Shown here: piece after piece, positions 1-5,086 of the stretch
How positions within the stretch are numbered: position 1 is the stretch's first letter
How the letters are laid out: each line of letters opens with the position of its first letter
Assembly (NCBI GenBank): GCA_017612755.1
Contig: JAGAFH010000010.1
Span: 1 to 5,086 of the forward strand
Origin: Clostridiales bacterium
GTDB lineage: Bacteria > Bacillota > Clostridia > Saccharofermentanales > Saccharofermentanaceae
DNA length: 5,086 nucleotides
Reading direction: 5' to 3'
The notes under the pieces: model-generated
What the model was told of the DNA's origin: nothing
Databases searched by the model: none
What the model saw: only the letters and a program-made list of their open reading frames with translations
Translations under genes and position numbers: made by a program

Positions 1-774
1 CACCAGCGTTCCCTGGAACGTATACCAGATGGCAGCAAGGGCGTTCAGGGTAGCATCGGTCTTGGAAGAAGCAAGGGACGGAATGGAAAGGATGCCGGGT
101 TTTGCGATGTCGGACCTGCAGGAAACGGCGATCATTATCTCCGCTTCCCCGTTGTCGTTTACCGGTATGGGGAAACTCTCATAACCGTCGGTAAGATTTG
201 TGGTACCGGGGGACATGGAGTCTCCGAAAGATCCGATATAAGAGCCGTTACAGTACAGGTCTGCATGACCGTTCAGATCAGGAATGTTGATGGCGATATT
301 GGGTGCGCCCTTCGAAAAGACGATCTTCGTCAGATATACGCCTGAGCAATATGATCTTCCGTCGACCGAAACGGGAATAAAGGGCGGAGCGCTCCCGATG
401 TTATTCCAGACGCAGTCATCTCCCAGATCGTACCAGCCGAGAGATGTTCCGAGCGTTACATTGGAAGCATAAGGAACAGAGAAATGGTCAGAATACTTGA
501 ACTTGCCGCCCTTTATCTCTTCTGATGTTATATTGGGGACAAAAGACCAGTTTTCCCCGACGTAAAGGATAGCCTGCCCCTCATCCATCTCATGGGTGAT
601 ATACATGCTTCCCGTATCGTCCACATAACTGATGCCGGAATCGGATCTGTTATTCCATATCAGATAGATCTGGCTTATGAGAAGATAGATGGCAATAAAA
701 AGAAGGGCATAGAGAAGTTTCTTGAATGCCGTGGATTCTACGTTCTGGATAGGTATCCTGTATTTCTTCTTCAT
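1..774 (-). CDS. Membrane sensor protein, probable 7TMR-DISM-type histidine kinase (N-terminal 258 residues, C-terminus outside window)
   Basis: The reading frame opens at an ATG at 772-774 and stays open to the window edge, so only the sensory half is visible. Residues 1-18 are basic, and about 19-39 form one hydrophobic membrane segment rich in Leu and Ile. Residues 45-235 look extracytoplasmic. Around 171-184 there is an Asn-Gly turn (N176-G177) followed by an ending Phe-Gly, as in the jelly-roll extracellular domain of 7TMR-DISM receptors. The last 20 residues turn hydrophobic, as expected at the first helix of the 7TM bundle. The kinase domain is not seen; kinase is inferred from the response regulator just upstream. 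A diguanylate cyclase or other 7TMR-DISM output is the alternative. An in-frame TAA lies three codons upstream of the ATG, fixing the start, but there is no convincing Shine-Dalgarno sequence. A terminator separates it from the regulator gene. Confidence 0.72.
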   Translation of the reverse strand, partial: MKKKYRIPIQNVESTAFKKLLYALLFIAIYLLISQIYLIWNNRSDSGISYVDDTGSMYITHEMDEGQAILYVGENWSFVPNITSEEIKGGKFKYSDHFSVPYASNVTLGTSLGWYDLGDDCVWNNIGSAPPFIPVSVDGRSYCSGVYLTKIVFSKGAPNIAINIPDLNGHADLYCNGSYIGSFGDSMSPGTTNLTDGYESFPIPVNDNGEAEIMIAVSCRSDIAKPGILSIPSLASSKTDATLNALAAIWYTFQGTLV

Positions 775-801
775 GACTTTATTTTACAATATGTATCTGA
801 T

Positions 802-832
802 AAAAAACAGCTGTCCGGGGGACAGCTGTTTT
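802..832 (-). terminator. Intrinsic terminator after the response regulator gene
   Basis: A perfect 13-bp stem (804-816 with 820-832) closes on a 3-nt loop. Read on the minus strand it ends in six T residues (807-802). On the plus strand the run is only four T before an A, so the minus direction is favoured. It lies 26 nt after the regulator stop codon and about 27 nt before the sensor start codon, so it sits inside what would otherwise be a two-gene operon. Confidence 0.88.
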
Positions 833-858
833 ACAGTTATGTGCTATTTTGAGGCGGA

Positions 859-1569
859 TCAGAATTCGCCGTGCATGCTGTTCTTTACAGGGGGATAAGC
901 GAAGGAATAACCGATACCCCACTCTGTCTTAACAAATGTGATCTCGGGAGCGATCTTCTCCATCTTCTTACGGAGATAGGAGATGTTGACCATTACAAGG
1001 TGGTTGTCGCAGGCCGTGTCGTCACCCCATACGTGGGAATAGATCCTTGAGAAAGGAACGATAACGTTGGGTGTCTCGGCAAGAAGTCTTAAGATATCGA
1101 ACTCCCTGTTGGTAAGATGGACAGGCTGGTCCTTGATGGAGACCTCTCTTGTCTTGATGTTGATCTTGAGGGGAGGGAATTCCATAAGGAAACCTTCACT
1201 CTTAAGATTACGTCTGATATGGGCATTGATACGGAGGCTGAGTTCAGGGAGGGAATAGGGTTTTGTGATATAGTCATCTGCGCCTACCTGGAATCCCTGG
1301 ATCTTATCCTCGACCTGATCTCTTGCCGTAAGGAAGATAATGGGTGCGGAAGAATAAACCTGGATCCTCTGGGGAAGTTCATATGCGCTTCCGTCAGGGA
1401 GCATTACATCGAGAACGATACAGTCGAAATTATGAAGCTGGACCTTCTCCATAGTTGTTGCTACTGAAGTTGCAGTAACCACCTCATATCCTTCACTCTC
1501 AAGAAAAGCTTTGTTGATCTCGAGAATATCGGTATCATCATCAACGAGTAAGATCTTATGCTGTGCCAC
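859..1569 (-). CDS. OmpR/PhoB-family two-component response regulator
   Basis: This 236-residue protein has the usual length and two domains of the family. The receiver domain (about 4-117) carries the acidic pocket D10-D11-D12, the phosphoacceptor D54 in a VLDVMLPDG motif, T81 in an LTAR motif and K103 in a TKPY motif. A winged-helix DNA-binding domain (about 131-228) contains the LTNREFDIL segment and ends with the wing motif WGIGYSF. It is a cytoplasmic transcription factor activated by phosphorylation, very likely by the membrane sensor encoded downstream. The start is GTG at 1567-1569, supported by an AGGAGG ribosome binding site 7 nt upstream. A promoter with an extended -10 lies about 45 nt upstream. 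All key residues are intact. The specific regulon or signal cannot be read from the sequence. Confidence 0.96.
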   Translation of the reverse strand: MAQHKILLVDDDTDILEINKAFLESEGYEVVTATSVATTMEKVQLHNFDCIVLDVMLPDGSAYELPQRIQVYSSAPIIFLTARDQVEDKIQGFQVGADDYITKPYSLPELSLRINAHIRRNLKSEGFLMEFPPLKINIKTREVSIKDQPVHLTNREFDILRLLAETPNVIVPFSRIYSHVWGDDTACDNHLVMVNISYLRKKMEKIAPEITFVKTEWGIGYSFAYPPVKNSMHGEF

Positions 1570-1576
1570 GTCCGGT

Positions 1577-1582
1577 CCTCCT
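1577..1582 (-). promoter_or_regulatory. Ribosome binding site deciding the GTG start of the response regulator
   Basis: A perfect AGGAGG on the minus strand lies 7 nt before the GTG at 1569. It supports GTG as the true start. Confidence 0.9.
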
Positions 1583-1611
1583 TTTAGCTTGTTTCAAAAT
1601 TTTGATAATTC

Positions 1612-1640
1612 ATGATACCATACGGATGAGCATTTCTCAA
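1612..1640 (-). promoter_or_regulatory. Sigma-A-type promoter for the response regulator gene
   Basis: On the minus strand TTGAGA (1640-1635) is separated by exactly 17 nt from TATCAT (1617-1612). Each hexamer matches consensus at five of six positions, and TGG just before the -10 gives an extended -10. The predicted start is near 1605, giving a leader of about 35 nt that contains the AGGAGG site. A TGATA direct repeat (1603-1607 and 1613-1617, 10-bp period) overlaps the -10 and could be an autoregulatory site, but this is weak. Confidence 0.75.
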
Positions 1641-1685
1641 TAATCTTATATGTAAAAAGAATATTAACAAACAGGGGAAGATGCC

Positions 1686-2561
1686 TTGAAATACTATAGT
1701 GCCAACAGCTATTTCCGGGACCGTTTCGGCTGCCGGATGTATAAGGCTTCCGTAAGCCTGGACGTGACCTGTCCCAACAGGGACGGCAGGTGCGGGACCG
1801 GCGGCTGCATCTTCTGTTCCGCCGGAGGCTCCGGAGAGTTCTCTTCGGAGGCGGAGGGATCTGTTCCGGAAAGGATAGATCTGGCTATAGAAAAGGTCTC
1901 CGCTAAGATCGGTGAGGACACGGGGATCATCGCGTACTTCCAGAGCTTCACCAACACATACTGCAGCCCGGAGTATCTGGATGATGTCCTGGGACAGGCT
2001 TTTTCCCATCCCAGGGTCAAGGCTGTTTCTATAGGCACCAGGCCGGACTGTCTTCCTGACGGCATCTTGGAAGTGCTCAAAAGCTACAGCAGAAGATATC
2101 CTGTTTTTGTGGAACTGGGACTTCAGACTTCTAATGACGGGACGGCAAAGTGGTTTAACAGATGTTATGAGACCAAGGTCTACGATGAAGCTGTTGCCCG
2201 TCTTAAGGATATAGGCGTAAATGTGATCACCCATATCATCTTCGGCCTTAAGGGCGAGAGTACTGAGGATATGCTGGAGAGCGTCAGGCATGCGGTGAAG
2301 GCGGGAACGGACGGGGTCAAGTTTACATGTCTTTATGTCCTTAAGGGAACAAGGCTCTATGATGAGTATAAGGCCGGCGGGATTGATTTGCTTTCCCGCG
2401 AAGAGTATTTTGATATTGTAGAAAAGGCCCTGGAGCTCCTGCCTGAAGGTGTGGTGGTCCACAGGCTTACGGGAGACGGCCCGAAGAAGATCCTGGTGGG
2501 TCCCTCCTGGACGATGAACAAGAGAGAAGTAGTTAATTATATAAACAGAAGGTTCAGGTGA
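1686..2561 (+). CDS. TIGR01212-family radical SAM protein (YtqA/YhcC-like)
   Basis: This 291-residue protein is close to the normal length of its family. Residues 1-15 form the family's opening (a Tyr-Tyr-Ser near the N-terminus, Arg-Phe-Gly at 13-15). C29, C41 and C44 form the CX11CX2C iron-sulfur site inside a CPNRDG...GTGGCIFC segment, followed by a GGSGEF stretch. Later blocks, SIGTRPDC (about 116-123), ELGLQT (about 142-147), IFGLKGES and the C-terminal HRLTGDGP, are also typical. It should bind a 4Fe-4S cluster and S-adenosylmethionine. From memory, Bacillus subtilis YtqA has recently been linked to tRNA wobble-uridine modification (called MnmL, with the methyltransferase YtqB/MnmM); no YtqB-like gene is visible here, so that role is inference. 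The start is TTG: AGGGGA lies 7 nt before it, and the nearby ATG at 1681 hits a stop at once. The membrane-protein gene follows at 7 bp. Confidence 0.93.
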   Translation: MKYYSANSYFRDRFGCRMYKASVSLDVTCPNRDGRCGTGGCIFCSAGGSGEFSSEAEGSVPERIDLAIEKVSAKIGEDTGIIAYFQSFTNTYCSPEYLDDVLGQAFSHPRVKAVSIGTRPDCLPDGILEVLKSYSRRYPVFVELGLQTSNDGTAKWFNRCYETKVYDEAVARLKDIGVNVITHIIFGLKGESTEDMLESVRHAVKAGTDGVKFTCLYVLKGTRLYDEYKAGGIDLLSREEYFDIVEKALELLPEGVVVHRLTGDGPKKILVGPSWTMNKREVVNYINRRFR

Positions 2562-2568
2562 GATCATA

Positions 2569-2925
2569 ATGAAGAAATATATATCTGAATATATAAGGGA
2601 GATCGAGCTTTATATGGCAGGTGATCTTGAAAAGGATGACAGGAGCGGGATAGAGAGTGTCCTTTCGGAGTTCGAGACCAAGATCTCATACTTCCAGCAC
2701 GAAAGGCTGATCCACCTGATCGTCACTGTCCTTTTCGCCATTTTGGAGATAATGGCTGTGTTTATGATCATGGTGGCTCCCTCGCCGGCAGCAGTCCTTT
2801 TGTGCATTATGTTCCTTATTTTGCTGGTCCCCTATGTTATGCATTATTACTTTCTTGAGAACAGTGTCCAGAAGATGTATAAGATGCGGGACCGGATGCG
2901 GGAGAGCCTTAATAAAAATAAGTAA
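2569..2925 (+). CDS. Small two-helix membrane protein of unknown function
   Basis: I do not recognise a family for this 118-residue protein. Residues 1-46 are charged and helical in character, with alternating acidic and basic residues, and may be an amphipathic or coiled-coil segment. Two hydrophobic stretches follow, at about 47-69 and 74-96, joined by a short Pro-containing turn (APSP). The tail (97-118) is rich in Lys and Arg, which places both ends in the cytoplasm by the positive-inside rule. The gene starts 7 bp after the radical SAM stop codon. Its ribosome binding site AGGTGA (2556-2561) includes that stop codon, so the two are probably cotranscribed and translationally coupled. There is no signal peptide and there are no Cys clusters. 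Function is unknown; membership in the radical SAM operon is the only clue, and such co-occurrence may be incidental. Confidence 0.82.
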   Translation: MKKYISEYIREIELYMAGDLEKDDRSGIESVLSEFETKISYFQHERLIHLIVTVLFAILEIMAVFMIMVAPSPAAVLLCIMFLILLVPYVMHYYFLENSVQKMYKMRDRMRESLNKNK

Positions 2926-2931
2926 TAAAAA

Positions 2932-2952
2932 GGGATGGCATTTAGCCATCCC
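2932..2952. terminator. GC-rich hairpin after the radical SAM operon, with its T-tract on the minus strand
   Basis: An 8-bp perfect stem (GGGATGGC, 2932-2939, with 2945-2952) closes a 5-nt loop. It begins 6 nt after the membrane-protein stop codon, as expected for the operon end. However, the A run lies on the 5' side (2927-2931) and no T run follows on the plus strand. As an intrinsic terminator it would therefore work best for minus-strand transcripts arriving from the large-RNA region. On the plus strand it may instead stabilise the mRNA 3' end. Confidence 0.6.
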
Positions 2953-3043
2953 GCACAACATATTCATTATATCACGGCTGATTTTTGTGCGGTATTGATA
3001 AAATGCACAATTAGATGAATATCTATTTGTTCCTTAAGCGGGA

Positions 3044-3071
3044 TTGTAACCTGTTTGTCACATGTTATCAT
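3044..3071 (+). promoter_or_regulatory. Promoter of the large structured RNA
   Basis: TTGTAA (3044-3049) lies 16 nt before TATCAT (3066-3071), and TGT immediately before the -10 gives an extended -10. The predicted transcription start is near 3075-3079, which is where the 5' strand of the RNA's closing helix begins (3077). This agreement between promoter and structure is independent support for both. Confidence 0.68.
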
Positions 3072-3074
3072 ATA

Positions 3075-3711
3075 GGTAGCTCCAGGGAATGCTGAAAGCA
3101 AGAGCATTCAAACACGGAGGCCGCCTCGATCGGACGAGCGGAGCGCAGGGTAGAACCAAAGGTGTTGAATAGATCTTCGGATCTGACAGTTGACCGGAGG
3201 CGAAGCCGAAGAAACGAACCGGAAGCTTGGTGCCTGGCACATGTAGTGAGGGGAGACGAAGCAGAAGCACAGGGACGATGGAGGAGTTACGAGCACAGGC
3301 GATTGACGGAGCGGTTCCGCCGCTTACAAGTCGCAGTTGTAACAGATTAGTTGATTCGGATTATCGATCCGCGAGCGGATGAGATGTCATCGCCGACAGG
3401 TAGATTCCGAGGCGCGACGGATGTTACATCGGTTCGTGCAAACCGAGTAGCCGGTATTGCTTACGACAGCAGGGTCTTGACGTATATCGGAAGCCTGAAC
3501 GGTAAGCGGAGAAGCAGATTTGAATATGCGGTGAATGGGAGACATGAGTTGCACGGTGTGAGGTTTGAGTCGCAGCAGTCAGGTGGTCGTTGCGATTTCG
3601 AGTAGAGCTCGTGGAGTTGGCTAAAGGGTGCCGGTGGTTTGAGTGATCGTGATGAGGTTCGCTGGAGCTATTTTATTAAAGGAGGTTGTCTCATCAGACA
3701 GCCTCCTTTTT
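3075..3711 (+). ncRNA. Large structured noncoding RNA, about 635 nt; ROOL-class candidate
   Basis: No convincing gene lies here, yet the stretch is purine-rich on the plus strand, unlike its neighbours, and has its own promoter and terminator. The two ends pair perfectly over 9 bp (3077-3085 with 3662-3670), extendable outward by two G-U pairs and one A-U pair. Local hairpins seen: 3087-3093/3103-3109; 3171-3175/3180-3184 closing a C(UUCG)G tetraloop; 3310-3314/3320-3324 followed directly by 3325-3329/3337-3341; 3367-3371/3376-3380; 3429-3434/3441-3446; 3451-3457/3484-3490 (one G-U); 3567-3574/3591-3598 (two G-U). Possible long-range pairs are 3134-3139/3607-3612 and 3123-3129/3408-3414. ROOL RNAs (rumen-originating, ornate, large) average roughly 580 nt and occur in Firmicutes, so size and setting fit. 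I cannot recall the ROOL consensus well enough to match it, so GOLLD or an undescribed class remain possible. The claim of a structured RNA is much firmer than the class name. Confidence 0.8.
3678..3711 (+). terminator. Intrinsic terminator of the large RNA, shared with the converging minus-strand genes
   Basis: A 14-bp stem (3678-3691 with 3696-3709, one T-G wobble) closes a CATC loop and runs into five T residues (3707-3711) on the plus strand. On the minus strand the stem is followed by a weaker TTTAAT tract, so it probably also stops the converging HPRT transcript, whose stop codon is only 8 nt away. Confidence 0.92.
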
Positions 3712-3718
3712 GTATGCC

Positions 3719-4267
3719 TTATTCTTTTCTCTTAAGTTCCGCTATGTAGGGGATATTCCTTCCGATCTCCTTCTGGTCGAGACCGTATCCGATGAGCCAG
3801 CTGTCATTGATCTCAAATCCGTAATACTTGACCGGGATCGTGGCCAGCAGCCTGTTGGGATTGAGGAGCATGGTACAGAGATTGATATCCTTCGGTTTCT
3901 TGGATTCGAGATTTGAGATGAGATAGGCTGTGGTGAGACCGGTCCTTATGACGTCCTCTACGATCAGCACATGCTTGTCCGTAATGTCGATATCGATATC
4001 TTTCGTAATACGTACGACACCTGTCTTTGATGTAGTGTCGGGGATGTTCCCGAAACCTATCATGTCGATCTTGATGGGAAGGTCTATGGCTCTTGTAAGA
4101 TCCGAGAAGAAATAAAGGGAACCTTTGATAACGCCGATGACGATCAGTTCCTCACCCTTATAGTCTTCCGTGATCTGGGCTCCTAATTCCCTTACCCTGC
4201 TCTGGATCACTTCTTCATCATATACAGTCTTGTTGATCTCGATAGAATCTCCCAGGATCAGTGACAT
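3719..4267 (-). CDS. Hypoxanthine phosphoribosyltransferase-like protein with altered base-binding residues
   Basis: This 182-residue protein has the size and block order of bacterial HPRT (type I PRTase fold, cytoplasmic; PRPP plus a purine base gives nucleotide plus pyrophosphate). Counting from the second ATG, it keeps the pyrophosphate loop K48-G49-S50, the PRPP motif VLIVED (E104-D105) with T109-G110, the GYGLD motif ending D164, and R170. Residues that normally contact or act on the purine differ: the second acidic residue of the EDxxDTG motif is R108; the Lys of the LLDKP block is N136; the Ser-Tyr of the catalytic flexible loop reads G71-F72; and the PDKF block reads NDSW (W157 keeps an aromatic). 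It could be a divergent salvage enzyme, one for another base, or a non-catalytic PRPP binder. The start at 4267 is preferred because GGAGG lies 6 nt before it but only 3 nt before the ATG at 4270. It is coupled to the upstream gene. Confidence 0.88.
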   Translation of the reverse strand: MSLILGDSIEINKTVYDEEVIQSRVRELGAQITEDYKGEELIVIGVIKGSLYFFSDLTRAIDLPIKIDMIGFGNIPDTTSKTGVVRITKDIDIDITDKHVLIVEDVIRTGLTTAYLISNLESKKPKDINLCTMLLNPNRLLATIPVKYYGFEINDSWLIGYGLDQKEIGRNIPYIAELKRKE

Positions 4268-4269
4268 CA

Positions 4270-5086
4270 TTAACCTCCGAACTGCTTAAGCCTTTCCACC
4301 AGATCGTGGAAATCCTTCTTGTAGACTATCTTAACGGTGGTGCCCGGATAGAGTTCCATTACCATACGGGCTTTCTTGTTCTTTTTGGTGACATACTTCT
4401 GGTCCATAGTCGTAAGTTCCAGATATATATTGAACTTGGGCAGATAGAAGTCAGGGGAGAATGCCATCTTTATATTGCCTTCCGCATCCCACTCGATAGG
4501 GAATGTCTTGGGCTCATACATCCACTCTATGCCGTACATATCAAGTATCCTGGCAAATTCTTCTTCTGTGGAGTTCTTAAATACTGGGGTCTCTGACTGG
4601 TGGTCGATAGAATCGTTGCTGTCAGTCTCTTTTGTGATGGCGGTGCGGCGTTCGTGTTTTTCGCACAGAGCCAGGATGGATGAAGCGGCCTCCTCCACGG
4701 AGATCCTGTCGGTATTGATGCTCAGGTCGTAAAGCTCCGGTGAATTAAGATCCACGTCAAAGAGATTACTGACGAATCTCTTGTGCTTCCTGTCGCCGAT
4801 GGCGATGGTGGAAAGGGCATCTTCCATGCTTATGTTGAACTGTCTTGCTATCCTGGAAGCTCTCGTCTGCTCGTCTGCATAGACCCTGACGCTTATGGTA
4901 TTGGGATCGTTCTTGAGGATGACGCAGCCCCCCAGTCCCTTTATGATGACGTTGTCGTTTTCGGAGGCTATCTCTTTTATCCTTGAGATAAGGATGTCCT
5001 TATAGGTCCCTCTGTATCCGGGAGCAGCCGTAAGGAAGAACTTGGCGCTTTCGCTGAGCCTCTCGATAGTCTCTTTGCTCTGGTCG
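4270..5086 (-). CDS. Cytidylate-kinase-like protein fused to a PD-(D/E)XK-like C-terminal domain (N-terminus outside window)
   Basis: The frame is open from 5085, and 271 residues are visible. Residues 1 to about 143 resemble the C-terminal two-thirds of the cytidylate-kinase-like family (Cytidylate_kin2): VIIKGLGGCVIL at 46-57, a VRVYA strand, a D-R-K motif near 98-100, and YDLSINTDR at 119-127 followed by SVEEA. The P-loop would lie upstream, outside the window. The family's usual Arg in the GR(G/C) motif is Leu (L51). After a polar linker (about 144-170), residues 171-271 look like a PD-(D/E)XK nuclease fold: a helix with E174-E176, a YEP segment, then SPDFYLP with D212 and YLELTT with E223. 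The catalytic Lys expected two residues after that Glu is T225. A Lys-rich stretch follows (230-238). It shares its stop codon base with the HPRT-like gene, so the two proteins probably act together. Substrate unknown. An internal ATG at 4827 is not the start, because similarity runs through it. Confidence 0.78.
   Translation of the reverse strand, partial: DQSKETIERLSESAKFFLTAAPGYRGTYKDILISRIKEIASENDNVIIKGLGGCVILKNDPNTISVRVYADEQTRASRIARQFNISMEDALSTIAIGDRKHKRFVSNLFDVDLNSPELYDLSINTDRISVEEAASSILALCEKHERRTAITKETDSNDSIDHQSETPVFKNSTEEEFARILDMYGIEWMYEPKTFPIEWDAEGNIKMAFSPDFYLPKFNIYLELTTMDQKYVTKKNKKARMVMELYPGTTVKIVYKKDFHDLVERLKQFGG
4274..4278 (-). promoter_or_regulatory. Ribosome binding site and stop-start overlap coupling the HPRT-like gene
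   Basis: GGAGG lies within the last codons of the upstream gene. The upstream stop TAA (4272-4270) shares its last base with a first ATG, and a second ATG follows directly. Spacing is 3 nt to the first and 6 nt to the second, favouring the second. Either way translation of the two proteins is likely linked. Confidence 0.8.

Noticed and set aside
1583..1685. A plus-strand promoter for the radical SAM gene
   Set aside because: The leader is AT-rich with several -10-like strings (for example 1646-1651), but none has a recognisable -35 at proper spacing, so I could not choose one.
1584..2567. A 327-codon minus-strand open frame
   Set aside because: It lies antiparallel over the clearly coding radical SAM gene, whose motifs are unmistakable, and its product resembles nothing I recognise.
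2971..2986. A plus-strand terminator (ATCA/TGAT stem followed by T residues) after the radical SAM operon
   Set aside because: The stem is only 4 bp, too weak to support as an intrinsic terminator on its own.
3058..3296. Minus-strand open frames across the start of the RNA region
   Set aside because: They are antisense to the structured RNA, have no supporting ribosome binding site and give low-complexity Ser/Pro/Arg-rich products.
3162..3605. Two consecutive plus-strand open frames (3162-3350 and 3351-3605) inside the RNA region
   Set aside because: Their products are Arg-rich and low in hydrophobic structure, neither has a good ribosome binding site, and the region shows hairpins and end pairing instead of codon bias.
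3075..3711. Group II intron, RNase P RNA or tmRNA
   Set aside because: No GUGYG start or domain V-like 34-nt hairpin for an intron, no conserved RNase P core motif, and no tRNA-like ends or tag frame for tmRNA.
1..5086. CRISPR array, IS element, phage genes or tRNA genes
   Set aside because: No regularly spaced repeats, transposase, terminal inverted repeats, integrase, phage structural genes or cloverleaf were seen on either strand.

Overview
The window looks like chromosomal DNA of a low-to-mid GC Firmicute. A rumen or gut Clostridia (Lachnospiraceae-like) origin is my best guess, from strong purine-rich ribosome binding sites, GTG and TTG starts, the TIGR01212 radical SAM protein, and the large structured RNA. 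No phage, IS or CRISPR sequence is visible. All protein assignments are by eye.

Layout. (1) Positions 1-1569 on the minus strand hold a two-component system. An OmpR-type response regulator (859-1569) is followed by the N-terminal part of a membrane sensor (1-774), probably a 7TMR-DISM-type histidine kinase. A near-perfect intrinsic terminator lies between them. (2) Divergently, positions 1686-2925 on the plus strand hold a radical SAM gene of the YtqA/YhcC family, followed at 7 bp by a two-helix membrane protein of unknown function. (3) Positions 2926-3718 hold no protein gene. After a hairpin at 2932-2952 comes a promoter (3044-3071), then about 635 nt with the hallmarks of a large structured noncoding RNA: its ends pair through a perfect 9-bp helix, it contains many local hairpins including a C(UUCG)G tetraloop, and it ends in a 14-bp terminator. 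Size, architecture and likely host fit the ROOL class of large ornate RNAs, but I cannot prove the class from sequence alone. (4) Positions 3719-5086 on the minus strand hold a translationally coupled pair. The first is the end of a cytidylate-kinase-like protein fused to a PD-(D/E)XK-like domain. The second is a hypoxanthine-phosphoribosyltransferase-like protein that keeps the PRPP-binding residues but has changed nearly every residue expected to recognise the purine base.

The two most notable items are the large RNA and the kinase/nuclease-like plus altered-HPRT pair. They converge on one shared terminator at 3678-3711.
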